NCBI RefSeq assembly: GCF_016756535.1
Contig: NZ_AP023247.1
Location: forward strand, 2,790,501 to 2,854,500
DNA length: 64,000 nt
DNA from: Mesorhizobium sp. 131-2-1
GTDB taxonomy: Bacteria; Pseudomonadota; Alphaproteobacteria; Rhizobiales; Rhizobiaceae
Direction of reading: 5' to 3'
Shown in pieces: positions 16,521 through 25,491 of the stretch. The notes under the pieces are model-generated. The model worked only from the letters and a program-made list of their open reading frames with translations, was not told the origin of the DNA and did no database searches. A program made the position numbers and the translations under genes. How positions within the stretch are numbered: the first letter of the stretch is position 1; each line of letters opens with the position of its first letter.

Positions 16521-17474
16521 TCACTCCGAGAGCGTGAACGGAGCGGTGTATTTGTCGACATTGTCCTTGGTGATGAGCAGGCAGTCGAAGAGCTGCTTTT
16601 CGGTCGCGGCCCCGGTCTTGCCGGTCTTGATGAAGGAATCGGCCTGCTGAACGGCCTTGGCCGAATAGACGGCCACCGGCTGCAGAACCGTGTACTGCAA
16701 TTCGCCCGCCTTGATCGCGGCAACCGCGTCCGGCGAGCCGTCGAAGCCGCCGACCTTGATGCTCGACAGTTTCCCGGCCTCCTTCAGCGCGGCTATCGCA
16801 CCGAGCGCCATCTCGTCATTGCCGCTGGTCACGCCGATGATGTCGGGGTGCGCCTGCAGCAGGCTCTGCATCTTGTCATGGCCCTGGGTGCGGTCCCAGT
16901 TGGCGACTTCCGAGCCAACCTTCTTCAGGTCCGGATACTGGCTGATCACGGTCTCGTAGCCGTTGGAGCGCGTCGCGGCATTGTTGTCGGAGGGGGCGCC
17001 GAGCAGTTCGACAAAGTTGCCCTTCTCGCCGATGTCGGTCACCCATTGCTGGCCGCCGAGTGCCGCGCCCTGGGCGTTGTTCGACACGAGCTGGGCCTTG
17101 GCAAGGCCTTCCTGGTTGATCTCGGCATTGACCAGGAAGACCGGGATGTTGGCGGCGATCGCCTTCTTCACGGCGCCGATCGAGCCGCTGGCGTCGGCCG
17201 GGTCGAGGATGATGGCGACCGACTTGTTGGTGATGGCGGTGTCGATCAGCTTGCTCTCGGTGTTGGTGTCGGCCTTCGAGGCGCCGACGGTCGCGGTGTA
17301 GCCGAGCTTCTCGGCCTCGGCCTTGGCGACGTTGCCTTCGGTCAGCCAGTAGGGGTTGGCGGGATCGATGACGATGATCGAGATCAGCCCTTCGGCCGAT
17401 GCGGCGGTCGCGGCGAGCACCGGAGCGGCCAGTGCGAAGGCCGAGAGCATCAGAATTCTTGCACGTCTGTACAT
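16521..17474 (-). CDS. Sugar/polyol ABC transporter, periplasmic binding protein
   Basis: 317 residues from the ATG at 17474, which follows a perfect AAGGAGG. A signal peptide (residues 1-32, ending ATAASAEG) precedes a ribose-type (peripla_BP_4) fold: ISIIVIDPANPYWLTEGNVAKAEAEKLGY, ILDPADASGSIGAVKKAIAANIPVFLVN, TSGNDEMALGAIAALKEAG and VGGFDGSPDAVAAIKAGELQYTVLQ. It binds a monosaccharide or sugar alcohol in the periplasm. It is last in the transporter operon, 32 bp after the permease gene. The closest functional analogy is EryG of rhizobial erythritol uptake systems, but the substrate is not provable from sequence. Confidence 0.9.
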   Translation of the reverse strand: MYRRARILMLSAFALAAPVLAATAASAEGLISIIVIDPANPYWLTEGNVAKAEAEKLGYTATVGASKADTNTESKLIDTAITNKSVAIILDPADASGSIGAVKKAIAANIPVFLVNAEINQEGLAKAQLVSNNAQGAALGGQQWVTDIGEKGNFVELLGAPSDNNAATRSNGYETVISQYPDLKKVGSEVANWDRTQGHDKMQSLLQAHPDIIGVTSGNDEMALGAIAALKEAGKLSSIKVGGFDGSPDAVAAIKAGELQYTVLQPVAVYSAKAVQQADSFIKTGKTGAATEKQLFDCLLITKDNVDKYTAPFTLSE

Positions 17475-17506
17475 TGAGTTCCTCCTTTGGTTAGCGATTG
17501 TGCCGG

Positions 17507-18637
17507 TCAGCCGGCAGTCTTCTCGAGAGCGGGATCGGCCGTTTTGGCCTTGTCCTTTTGTGGAGAAGTGGGCGAGCCGCCGGCCGGGCCCGGAAGCCTG
17601 GCGCGGGGGCGATACTGGATGGCGTTGAGCAGCACCGCGAGCACAATGACCGCGCCGGTGAACACTGTCTGCCAATAGGCGGAGACGCCGATGATGACGA
17701 GGCCGTCGGACAGGAAGCCGATGACGAAGGCGCCGACCAGCGTGCCACGGATGTTGCCCCGGCCACCGGTGAGCGCGGCACCGCCGATGACGACGGCGGC
17801 AATTGCCGTGAGCTCGTAGGAGGTGCCGGCCGTCGGTCCCGCCGAGGTCAGCTCGGAGGACAGGATCAGGCCGGCCACCGCGGCACAGATGCCGGACAGC
17901 ATGTAGACCGAGATCTGCACCCTTTTTACCGGCACGCCGGAGAGCTCGGCGGCGCGCTCATTGCCGCCGGAGGCGTAAAGCCAGCGGCCGAAGGCGGTGC
18001 GGTTGAGGATGATGCTGCCGATCAGGGCGATGACCGCCATCGTCAGCACGCCGACCGGAATATCGAGCAGGCGGTTGAAGCCCAGCCATTCGAAGCCGGT
18101 GTTGCTGAGTTCCGGCTTGCCGCCGAGATCGTTGTAGGTGAGGCCGTTGGTCATCAGCAGCGCGGCGCCGCGCACCACGTAGAGCATGCCGAGCGTGGCG
18201 ACGAAGGCCGGCACCTTCAGCCAGGCGATGAGCACGCCATTGCCCAGGCCGACCAGCGCGCCGAGCACGCAGACCAGCACCGCGACCACCCATACCGGCG
18301 GGTAGAGGATGACGCCGAGGGCATTGATCTGCACGCCCTGCATCAGGAACCCGGCGATCACGCCGGAGAAGCCGAGCGTCGAGCCGACCGACAGGTCGAT
18401 GCCGCCATTGAGGATGACCAGCAGCATGCCGACCGCCAGGATGCCGAAGATCGCGACATGCGAGGCCATGGTCAGGAAGTTGCCCAGCGTGAAGTAATAG
18501 GGGGACAGCAGCGAGAAGACGATGATGATCGCAATCAGCGCGAAGAACGCGCGGCCTTCCAGCAACAGCTTGGCCGGGCTGAAGCGGGCCGGGGCCTTCG
18601 GACGGGAGCGGCTGCGATCGGGGCTAGCGTCGGTCAC
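17507..18637 (-). CDS. Sugar/polyol ABC transporter, permease (RbsC type)
   Basis: About 376 residues with 8-10 membrane helices. RbsC-type marks are LVILNGGIDLSVGSTLGFSGVIAGF, VPAFVATLGMLYVVRGAALLMTNG, GRWLYASGGNERAAELSGVPV (the ATPase-contacting loop) and AVVIGGAALTGGRGNIRGTLVGAFVIG. The frame reaches an ATG at 18661, but the GTG at 18637 has AGGAG eight bases ahead and is preferred; it overlaps the ATPase gene by 14 bp. It forms the membrane channel of the importer with the ATPase upstream and the binding protein downstream. The C-terminus carries a hydrophilic tail of about 45 residues. Confidence 0.9.
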   Translation of the reverse strand: MTDASPDRSRSRPKAPARFSPAKLLLEGRAFFALIAIIIVFSLLSPYYFTLGNFLTMASHVAIFGILAVGMLLVILNGGIDLSVGSTLGFSGVIAGFLMQGVQINALGVILYPPVWVVAVLVCVLGALVGLGNGVLIAWLKVPAFVATLGMLYVVRGAALLMTNGLTYNDLGGKPELSNTGFEWLGFNRLLDIPVGVLTMAVIALIGSIILNRTAFGRWLYASGGNERAAELSGVPVKRVQISVYMLSGICAAVAGLILSSELTSAGPTAGTSYELTAIAAVVIGGAALTGGRGNIRGTLVGAFVIGFLSDGLVIIGVSAYWQTVFTGAVIVLAVLLNAIQYRPRARLPGPAGGSPTSPQKDKAKTADPALEKTAG

Positions 18638-20204
18638 GATGGTGGCTCCTGTGTTGCGCATGATCGGAGATCACGGCTTCGCCCGACGCGGCCATGATCT
18701 CCTCCTTCGTGGCGTCGGCGCCGAACTCGGCCGAGATCCTGCCGCGATGCATGACGATGATCCGGTGGGCGATGCTCAGGCATTCGCTGACTTCGGAGGT
18801 CGAGAAGACGACCGCGAGACCCCTTGCCGCGCGCTCGCTGAGCAAGCGGAACACTTCCGCCTTGGCGCCGATGTCGATGCCCCGGCTCGGCTCGTCGAGC
18901 AGCATGACCTTGGGATTGGTGGTCAGCATCTTGCCGATGACGACCTTCTGCTGGTTGCCGCCGGACAGCGATCCGATCGGCGCGCCGCCGCCCGCCGTCT
19001 TGACGCGCACATCGCGGATGGATCCCTCGACCAGCGACCGCTCCTGCGATCTGGACAGGAACATTCCCCGGACGAAGGCGCCGATGCTTGCGAGCGAAAG
19101 GTTCGCGCCCACCGACATGGTCTGGACCAGGCCGTCGCGCTGGCGATCCTCCGGCACCAGCACCAGGCCCCTGGCGATGCGTTCGGCAATGCCGAGGCGG
19201 GAGATGTCGTCGCCTTCGAGCAGGACGCGTCCGCCCGCTGCCTGCAAGCGACCGGCAACGCATTCGAGCAGTTCGGTGCGCCCGGCGCCCATCAGTCCGT
19301 AGATGCAGACGATCTCGCCGCGGCGGACCTCGAGCGACAGCCTGTCGACGACCAGCCGTTCGGGGCTTGAGGCATCCGCGACGCTGACTTCGTCGATCGC
19401 CAGGGCGACTTCGCCAAAAGCATGGTCCGTCGGCGGCGAGCCGAGGTCGAAATTCTCGCCCACCATGTTGCGGACGATCCATTCGAGGTTGATGTGCCGG
19501 GCATTGGCCGTGGCGGTGATCGATCCGTCCCTGAGCACGACGGCGTAGTCGGTGATCTGCAGCGCCTCTTCGAGATGATGCGAGATGTAGACGATCGAGA
19601 CGCCGCGCGCCGTCAGATCGCGGATCACCCGGAACAGTACCTCCACCTCGGTGGCGCTCAACGCCGAGGTCGGCTCGTCCATGATCAGGATGCGGGAGTC
19701 CACCGACAGCGCGCGGGCGATCTCGACGATCTGCTGCTGGCCGAGCCGCAGGTCCTGCACCAGCGTCATCGGATCGATGTCTTCCTCGAGATCGGCCATC
19801 AGCGCGCGCGTCTGGCGGGCCTCCTCGGCGAAATCGACACCGGTCGCGCCGCGTATTTCGCGGCCCATGAAGATGTTGTCGCGGACGCTGAGGTTGGGGG
19901 CGAGGCTGAGCTCCTGATGGATGATCGAGATGCCGCGGTCGCGGGCATCGGATGAAGAGGAGAAGGTGACCGACTGGCCGTCGAGTTCGATGCTTCCCGA
20001 AGTCGGCGTCGTTACACCGGACAGGATCTTCATCAGCGTCGACTTGCCGGCGCCGTTCTCACCGAACAGGGTGGTGACCTTGCCGCGGCGGATGTCGAAA
20101 TTGACGCCCTTCAGGGCATGCGTGCCGCCATAGGTCTTTACGATGTTGCGGGCCGCAAGCACGGTGTCGCCAGCCGCAGGCTCGAATTCCGGCGCCGCAT
20201 TCAT
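18624..20204 (-). CDS. Sugar/polyol ABC transporter, double ATP-binding protein (RbsA type)
   Basis: 526 residues with two nucleotide-binding domains. The first has Walker A GENGAGKST (near residue 48), the signature region LRLGQQQIVEIARAL and Walker B ILIMDEPTSAL. The second has GLMGAGRTE, signature LSGGNQQKVVIGKML and VMLLDEPSRGID. The altered second Walker A is normal for this class, in which one site is degenerate. It energises uptake through the RbsC-like permease. Its ATG overlaps the stop of the DUF2291 gene by four bases, so the two are probably translationally coupled. Confidence 0.93.
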   Translation of the reverse strand: MNAAPEFEPAAGDTVLAARNIVKTYGGTHALKGVNFDIRRGKVTTLFGENGAGKSTLMKILSGVTTPTSGSIELDGQSVTFSSSSDARDRGISIIHQELSLAPNLSVRDNIFMGREIRGATGVDFAEEARQTRALMADLEEDIDPMTLVQDLRLGQQQIVEIARALSVDSRILIMDEPTSALSATEVEVLFRVIRDLTARGVSIVYISHHLEEALQITDYAVVLRDGSITATANARHINLEWIVRNMVGENFDLGSPPTDHAFGEVALAIDEVSVADASSPERLVVDRLSLEVRRGEIVCIYGLMGAGRTELLECVAGRLQAAGGRVLLEGDDISRLGIAERIARGLVLVPEDRQRDGLVQTMSVGANLSLASIGAFVRGMFLSRSQERSLVEGSIRDVRVKTAGGGAPIGSLSGGNQQKVVIGKMLTTNPKVMLLDEPSRGIDIGAKAEVFRLLSERAARGLAVVFSTSEVSECLSIAHRIIVMHRGRISAEFGADATKEEIMAASGEAVISDHAQHRSHHRDRR

Positions 20205-20860
20205 TGGACGCTCAGCTTCACGGGGGTGACCAGCCAGCCCTTGGGATTGATCAGCTTGAAGACGCCGACCACCGAGATTGTCTTGCCGCCGAGCTTGCTG
20301 TTGTCGATGGCCGACAGCACCTGCTTCTTCATCTCGTTGTTCAGGGCCGAGCCGGCGTTCTGGTACTCGATCTGGTTGGTGAACTGGCCGAAGGTGATCG
20401 CGCCAGTGGCGTCGCGCAGGTCGGTGCCGTTGATCGCCGGGCCGGTCTGCACGCGAACGACCAGCGTGTCCGGAACGTCAGCGACCTTGATGGTGTAGAT
20501 GCCGGACTTTCCCTCGCCGACGACACCGGAGAATTTGACCGAGAACTCGGTGCCGACATTGGCCGGCACGCCATACTGCTTCTCCGCCGCAGCCTTGTCC
20601 TTGGCGATGGCGGCCGCCAGCGTCGGGGCATCGACGGCGCGCTGCTCGACGCCGGCCTGCACATTCGGAAACTCGGCCTTGCCGAACGCTTCGGGAGAAA
20701 AGGCGGCTTTGCGCGAGTCTTCGGCCGAGCCGATCACGACGACCTTGGTGTCGAGGATCATCGCGCCGAGCACAACCAGAACCCCGGCCGCGATGATCAT
20801 CCAGCGAACACCGGACGGTGCGCGCCGGTTCATCGGGGTGGTGGCAGGCTGTGAACTCAT
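20201..20860 (-). CDS. DUF2291 family membrane-anchored periplasmic protein
   Basis: 219 residues. One N-terminal membrane segment (VRWMIIAAGVLVVLGAMILDTKVVVIG, about residues 18-44) anchors a periplasmic domain with no enzyme motif. FSPEAFGKAEFPNV, KDKAAAEKQYGVPANVGTEFSVKFSGVVGEG and GQFTNQIEYQNAGSALNNEMKKQVL match the DUF2291 family. Genes of this family recur next to ribose-type ABC importers, especially polyol ones in rhizobia, which suggests an accessory to the transporter; no biochemical role is established to my knowledge. First gene after the internal promoter at 20995-21023, with an untranslated leader of about 130 bases. Confidence 0.82.
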   Translation of the reverse strand: MSSQPATTPMNRRAPSGVRWMIIAAGVLVVLGAMILDTKVVVIGSAEDSRKAAFSPEAFGKAEFPNVQAGVEQRAVDAPTLAAAIAKDKAAAEKQYGVPANVGTEFSVKFSGVVGEGKSGIYTIKVADVPDTLVVRVQTGPAINGTDLRDATGAITFGQFTNQIEYQNAGSALNNEMKKQVLSAIDNSKLGGKTISVVGVFKLINPKGWLVTPVKLSVQ

Positions 20861-20994
20861 GCGGTGACGACCTGGCTGTGGAGGCGATCAGGGGACGTTC
20901 TTTGCTGTTTGGCGCGAAGTGCGACTGGAGCCGGTCCGCGCCGGCGGCCCGTCCGGGTTCTGATTTCCTCCAGCGCGCTCTCAACGCGTAATCG

Positions 20995-21031
20995 ACCATA
21001 CATCGATGTTAAATTACCGTCAATGACTGTG
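20995..21031 (-). promoter_or_regulatory. Promoter and shared operator for the transporter half of the polyol operon
   Basis: Read on the minus strand: TATCACAG, then -35 TTGACG (plus 21018-21023), a 17-bp spacer containing GGTAATTTAAC, and -10 TATGGT (plus 20995-21000). The same arrangement with high sequence identity occurs at 25492-25530 ahead of the kinase gene. The AT-rich near-palindrome in the spacer is a good candidate for the DeoR-family operator, since a bound protein there would block RNA polymerase. Predicted start of transcription near 20988. Confidence 0.72.
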
Positions 21032-21183
21032 ATACTTTGCCGATTTCGAGGCATGCATGCGCGTAACTCACGACCATTGATCGTACCAATATGTTGATTT
21101 TGTTCTATTTTTTCAAATGATGTGAATATCTCACGCATGCTGTGATGCTCTCGGTTTTGTGACGACAAGGCCCATGCCGGGCC
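21032..21183. other. Intergenic region upstream of the DUF2291 promoter
   Basis: AT-richer than its surroundings. It contains several TGTGA motifs, one of them in an inverted repeat GTGA-ATATC-TCAC near 21122-21134, and a short hairpin AGGCCC-ATGCC-GGGCCT (21168-21184) overlapping the dehydrogenase stop codon that could act as a weak terminator. No gene was found. Confidence 0.5.
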
Positions 21184-22938
21184 TCAGGCTTCCCTGGCGC
21201 GAATGTCCCCGGCCTGCGGCTCCGCCTGCAGCCGCATCAAATTGGTGCCGTTGAGCTGCGCGACGACGGCATCGACCTCCGCGTTCGTTCTTTGAGCGCT
21301 CCAGCCAAGCGCCTGGCCAGCGACCCTGGCGACCTGCCGCAAGTCGCTCGCCGTCAGCGAGCCGCTTATCGCCAGGGTGGTGCGTCGCATCACGATGTCG
21401 GCCAGGTGCTCGACGAACTCGTTTCGGGCGATGTAGTCGATCTCGGAGAGGCTGTAGCCGTTCGAGTCCGGCAAACGATCCTCGTTGTTCGGCGTGCCGT
21501 GGTGGCGGGCTATCCGCGATGCCGTCGTGCCGTAGCGCGACAGCAACTGATCGAGGTGGTCCTCGTCGATGCCGGACGCCGAGGCGGCATCGGCCAGCCA
21601 GTTCGCCCGTGCCGCCGCATCCGCGGGAAAATCCTTGCCGCCGCCGATCGGCATCGAGCGCGTGCTGGCCTTGCGGCCGCGGCCGAGGCGGTCGAGCACG
21701 GTGTCGGCGACTTCCTCGGCGAAGCCGCGAAACGTCGTCCACTTGCCGCCGATCAGCGAGACGATCGGGAACGGGCGCGATGGTTCCGGCTCCGTCACCG
21801 GCGCCGAATGGTCGCGGCTGATCAGGCCGGGGATCGAGGCGTTGGACGAGGGCAGGGGGCGTATGCCGCTATAGGCATAGACGATCTGGTCGCGTTCGAA
21901 GCGCATGCCGGGCAGGAGCGCGCGCACGCTTTCGAGCAGATAGTCGATCTCCTCCGGCTCGCAGCGGACCGTGTCGGGGTTGTCGGCGGCAAGATCCGTC
22001 GAGCCGACAAGCGCCTTGCCGAGATAGTCGTAGACCAGGCAGATGCGGCCGTCGTCGGCCTCGAAATAGAGCATGCGTCCGGCGAGGCTCCGCACCAGTG
22101 CGTCATGCTCCAGGAGGATATGCGAGCCCTTGGTGCCGCCGATCATCTTCGACGGCGCGCCGAGCGCGGCGTTGACATGGTCGATCCACGGGCCGGCGGC
22201 ATTGACGACCAGCTTCGGCCGCAGCGAAAACTCGCCGCCGCCATTGTCCCGCCTGAAGCGCAGCACGCCGTTGGAGGAAGAGACAAGCGAGGTGTAGTTG
22301 GCGGCCATGGAGCCGGCATTGGCTTCCAGCCCATCGGCGACCAGCTCCAGCACCAGCCTTTCCGGGTGGCTGATCTTGGCGTCGTAATAGGTGCCGGTGG
22401 CGACGATGGATCCGGTCAGCGCCGGCATGTCGCGCAGCGCTTCACCCCGTCCGACCAGCCGGTGGCGTGGCATGACCCGGTGACGCGAGCCGTAGAAATC
22501 ATAGATCATCAGGCCGATCTTGATCAGGATGGCGCCGCGGCTGCGCGGCGCGCTGGTCGAGCCCAGAAGAGTGCGCAGCGCCGCCCACATGCCCTTGCCC
22601 CAGGAAAAGATCGGGATGACCGTGGGCAACGGGCTGACATAGTGCGGCGCGTTCTTGAGTAGCAGGTTGCGCTCCAGCGTCGACTGCGCCACCAGGCCGA
22701 ATTCTCCGGTCTCCAGATACTTCAGCCCACCATGGATCAGGCGCGAGGGCGCAGCACTTGTCCCGGACCCGAAGTCCGCCTTGTCCACGATGCAGCAGCT
22801 GACGCCTTGCGCGCACAAATCGCGAAACAGGCCGGCGCCGTTGATGCCCGCGCCGAGGATGACGACGTCGATGTCGCCGTCTGTCGGCGCGCCGTCGCGC
22901 CGCGCCGCGCCGCCAAGGGGTTCGGCCGGTGGCTTCAT
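21184..22938 (-). CDS. GlpD/EryB-like FAD-dependent polyol-phosphate dehydrogenase
   Basis: 584 residues. The N-terminal dinucleotide fold VVILGAGINGAGLFRDLCAQG (near residue 25) and the GlpD marks KADFGSGTSAAPSRLIHGGLKYLETGEFGLV, PIFSWGK, VNAAGPWIDHVN, GTKGSHILLEHDA and SLIGGKWTTFRGFAEEVAD place it in the aerobic glycerol-3-phosphate dehydrogenase family. The C-terminal helical domain is present. Since it is in an operon with an FGGY kinase and a polyol-type importer, it more likely oxidises a phosphorylated sugar alcohol (as EryB oxidises erythritol phosphate), with electrons to the quinone pool. Its ATG overlaps the DeoR stop by four bases. Confidence 0.85.
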   Translation of the reverse strand: MKPPAEPLGGAARRDGAPTDGDIDVVILGAGINGAGLFRDLCAQGVSCCIVDKADFGSGTSAAPSRLIHGGLKYLETGEFGLVAQSTLERNLLLKNAPHYVSPLPTVIPIFSWGKGMWAALRTLLGSTSAPRSRGAILIKIGLMIYDFYGSRHRVMPRHRLVGRGEALRDMPALTGSIVATGTYYDAKISHPERLVLELVADGLEANAGSMAANYTSLVSSSNGVLRFRRDNGGGEFSLRPKLVVNAAGPWIDHVNAALGAPSKMIGGTKGSHILLEHDALVRSLAGRMLYFEADDGRICLVYDYLGKALVGSTDLAADNPDTVRCEPEEIDYLLESVRALLPGMRFERDQIVYAYSGIRPLPSSNASIPGLISRDHSAPVTEPEPSRPFPIVSLIGGKWTTFRGFAEEVADTVLDRLGRGRKASTRSMPIGGGKDFPADAAARANWLADAASASGIDEDHLDQLLSRYGTTASRIARHHGTPNNEDRLPDSNGYSLSEIDYIARNEFVEHLADIVMRRTTLAISGSLTASDLRQVARVAGQALGWSAQRTNAEVDAVVAQLNGTNLMRLQAEPQAGDIRAREA

Positions 22939-23711
22939 GACCTCGCCGTATTGACGACGCGCAGTTGCACCCCTGCCTGTTCGAGCTTTTGCGCGTGCTT
23001 GTCGCTGATGCCGTCGGTGACCAGCACCGCCTCGAAGCTGGTGAGCTCGTCGAGCACGTGCAGGGCCACCTTGTCGAACTTGGTATGGTCGACCAGCAGC
23101 ACGCGCTTGATCGCCGCGGCCATCATCGCCTGCTTCACCCGCACCACATGCTGATCCTGGATGAAGGCGGTGGTGCCGTTGATCGCCGAGGCCGAGCAGA
23201 TCAGCAGATTGGCGCGCAGCCGCGAGATCGCGTTCTCGCAGACGATGCCGATATAGGCGTTGTAGGTGCGGTGGTACTGGCCGCCGAGGCAGATGAAATC
23301 GATGTCGTCGACATTGGTGAGCAAGGCAGCGGTCGAGACGCTGTTGGTGATCACCGTCAGCGGCTTGACCTCGAGCAGCAACGGCGCAACCGCGTTCGCG
23401 GTGGTCGAATCGTCGAGGATCACCGCTTGCCCAGGCTCGACATAGTCCATCGCGGCGCGCGCCAGCGCGTCCTTCTCGGCCCGCCCCACCGTTACCCGGT
23501 AACGGAAGGCGCTTTCGTAAAGGCCCGACGGCTGCACGGTGACCGCGCCATGTAGTTTTCTCAGCACGCCCTGATGCGCCAACTGGTCAATGTGGCGGTG
23601 GATGGTCATGCGCGACACGCCGAAATGCTCGACCAGATCGTCGATGCGCACCTGGCCGAGCTTGATGACGTATTCGGCGATCTCCTCGCGTCGTTCGTCG
23701 GCCTTGATCAT
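22935..23711 (-). CDS. DeoR family transcriptional regulator of the polyol operon
   Basis: 258 residues from the ATG at 23711. The N-terminal helix-turn-helix RREEIAEYVIKLGQVRIDDLVEHFGVSRMTIHRHIDQLAHQGVLRKLHGAV is typical of DeoR, and the C-terminal sugar-phosphate sensor domain has ILDDSTTANAVAPLL, LTVITNSVSTAALL and FICLGGQYH. Such repressors usually respond to a phosphorylated intermediate, here presumably the kinase product. It is sandwiched by ATGA overlaps between kinase and dehydrogenase. The conserved spacer motif in the two operon promoters (20995 and 25492) is its most likely target. The rhizobial eryD regulator is of another family (SorC), a point against a plain ery operon. Confidence 0.9.
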   Translation of the reverse strand: MIKADERREEIAEYVIKLGQVRIDDLVEHFGVSRMTIHRHIDQLAHQGVLRKLHGAVTVQPSGLYESAFRYRVTVGRAEKDALARAAMDYVEPGQAVILDDSTTANAVAPLLLEVKPLTVITNSVSTAALLTNVDDIDFICLGGQYHRTYNAYIGIVCENAISRLRANLLICSASAINGTTAFIQDQHVVRVKQAMMAAAIKRVLLVDHTKFDKVALHVLDELTSFEAVLVTDGISDKHAQKLEQAGVQLRVVNTARS

Positions 23712-25243
23712 GCTGTGCCCCCGATGGTTTGCCCCGCAAGGCTCTCGATTTCCGCCCATTTCGGCCTGAGCTGTTCGGCAATGCGGCCATAGATGGAATA
23801 GCGCTCGTCGAAGGTGGCGCTGCGTGCCGGGTCCGGCCGGTATTCGCGGCTCACCGAGCAGGCGGCGCGCGCGCCCTGTTGCGGCGAAGCGAACAGGCCG
23901 ACCGCCGCGCCGGCGCAAAGGGCGGCGCCGAAGGCGGCCGCCTCATCGGTCGAGGTGACGGAGACCGGCGCGTTGAGCACATCGGCGAACATCTGCGCGA
24001 AGGCGGGATTGCGCGAGCCACCGCCGGTGAGGCGCACCTCGCGGACGGCAAAGCCGTCACGCAAGGCGTCGACATGGGTGCGGTGATTGAAGGCGATCCC
24101 TTCCAGCACCGCCTTCAGCATGTCGCCGCGATCGTGCCAGCCGCGCAGGCCGACGAAGCTGGCGCTGGCCGCATTGCCGTAGGGCGAGCCGAACAGAAAG
24201 GGATGGAAGAGCAGCGTGGAGGACTTCTTCAACGCGGCGTCGATCTCCGCCGCCAGCCTTTCGTGGATCGAGCCGCCCGTTCTCCTGGCCTCTTCCTGCT
24301 CGGCGCGGCAGAGCGTGTCGAGGAACCAGTCATAGTTCGCCGTCGAGGCCGGCGAGATCGACATGTTGTTCCAGCGTCCGGGATCGATAGCATTGCGGCA
24401 GAACCAGCGCGGGTCGACACGCGGCTCGGTCGAGACCACTTCATTGATCGAATAGGTGCCGGCGACGATGCTGACGATGCCGTCCTCATGGCCGCCGATG
24501 CCCAGCGCGGAGGCGGTGACGTCGTGCAGGCCGCAGGCGACCGGCGTGCCTTCGGCAAGCCCGGTCAGCGCCGCTGCCTCGGCGGTGACGTAGCCGGCGA
24601 TGTCGGCCGGATGCAGGGCGGGGGGCAGGGCCGCCAACAATTCCTCCAGACCGAAGATGCGCATCGCCTCCGGCGCATAGTTTTGCGTGCGCACATTGGT
24701 GAAGGAGGTGCTTGCCTCCGTCAGGTCGGTGGCGATAGCGCCGGTCAGGCAGAAGCGCAGCCAGTCCTTGCAGCCGACAATGTGGCCGATCCGGCCGAAG
24801 CGCTCCGGGTCGTTTCTTTTCAGCCAGGCAAGGATGGCCGAAGGCGCCGATGCATGCGGAACCTGGCCGGTCAGGGCGAGCGCCTCGGAAAAGACCGGAC
24901 CTTGTTCCCACGCCTCGACGATCTCGCCGGCGCGGCTGTCGAGGGACAGGATGCCGGGCCCGAGCGACCGGCGCTCCTTGTCCAGCAGATAGAGCCCGTC
25001 GCCATGCGCGGTCGCCGCCACCGCCTTGATGTCGCGCGCCGGCCTGCCGCTCAGCGCGATCGCTTCGCCGATCGCCTCGGCGGTTGCGTGCCACAGGCCC
25101 GTCATGTCGCGCTCGACCCAGCGCGGTCGCGGCATCGATTGCGGCACCCGGCGCCGCGCCACCGACAACTGCGAGCCGTCGACATCGAAGACCACCGCCT
25201 TCGTCACGGTCAGGCCGTTGTCGATCCCAAGCAGGCTGGCCAT
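23708..25243 (-). CDS. FGGY-family carbohydrate kinase (LyxK/EryA-like)
   Basis: 511 residues with the ASKHA ATPase fold: phosphate-1 loop LLGIDNGLTVTKAVVFD at the start, PRWVERDMTGLWHATAEAI, AATAHGDGLYLLDKE with the substrate-side residues, VACGLHDVTASALGIG, and the C-terminal adenosine motif VRLTGGGSRNPAFAQMFADVLNAPV. The pattern around residues 36-95 recalls E. coli LyxK (L-xylulose/3-keto-L-gulonate kinase). In this operon it probably phosphorylates the imported sugar or polyol. It is the first gene; its mRNA appears to start near 25486, leaving a leader of about 240 bases. The ribosome site AAGGTCACGAG is weak. Confidence 0.87.
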   Translation of the reverse strand: MASLLGIDNGLTVTKAVVFDVDGSQLSVARRRVPQSMPRPRWVERDMTGLWHATAEAIGEAIALSGRPARDIKAVAATAHGDGLYLLDKERRSLGPGILSLDSRAGEIVEAWEQGPVFSEALALTGQVPHASAPSAILAWLKRNDPERFGRIGHIVGCKDWLRFCLTGAIATDLTEASTSFTNVRTQNYAPEAMRIFGLEELLAALPPALHPADIAGYVTAEAAALTGLAEGTPVACGLHDVTASALGIGGHEDGIVSIVAGTYSINEVVSTEPRVDPRWFCRNAIDPGRWNNMSISPASTANYDWFLDTLCRAEQEEARRTGGSIHERLAAEIDAALKKSSTLLFHPFLFGSPYGNAASASFVGLRGWHDRGDMLKAVLEGIAFNHRTHVDALRDGFAVREVRLTGGGSRNPAFAQMFADVLNAPVSVTSTDEAAAFGAALCAGAAVGLFASPQQGARAACSVSREYRPDPARSATFDERYSIYGRIAEQLRPKWAEIESLAGQTIGGTA

Positions 25244-25486
25244 TTCTATCTCGTGACCTTCATGGGGACTTATCCTTGTCCTTGCTGGCCGCGGCCGTTT
25301 TCGCTGCCGCCTGATTTCGATGCCTTGCGCGAGCCAAGACGTATTGCGTGCCTTTACGACGGCAGGCGGCGTGCCTGCGCATCATTGTCGATGGCGTGAA
25401 TTTCCTGTCGATGTGCTAGCGTCCCATGAGCGCATGGGCGGTGAAACGAGACGGCGACAGGCTGCTCCAAGGTACCAAACCAACAC
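25244..25486 (-). other. Long 5' leader of the polyol kinase mRNA
   Basis: If transcription starts at the conserved promoter at 25492-25520, about 240 bases precede the kinase ATG. The leader contains a 5-codon frame (MKVTR) whose TAG ends two bases before the kinase ATG, preceded by AAGGACAAGGATAAG, and a 41-codon basic frame with no recognisable homology. I saw no known riboswitch fold. The tiny frame might set translational coupling; this is weak. Confidence 0.3.
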
Positions 25487-25491
25487 AAATG

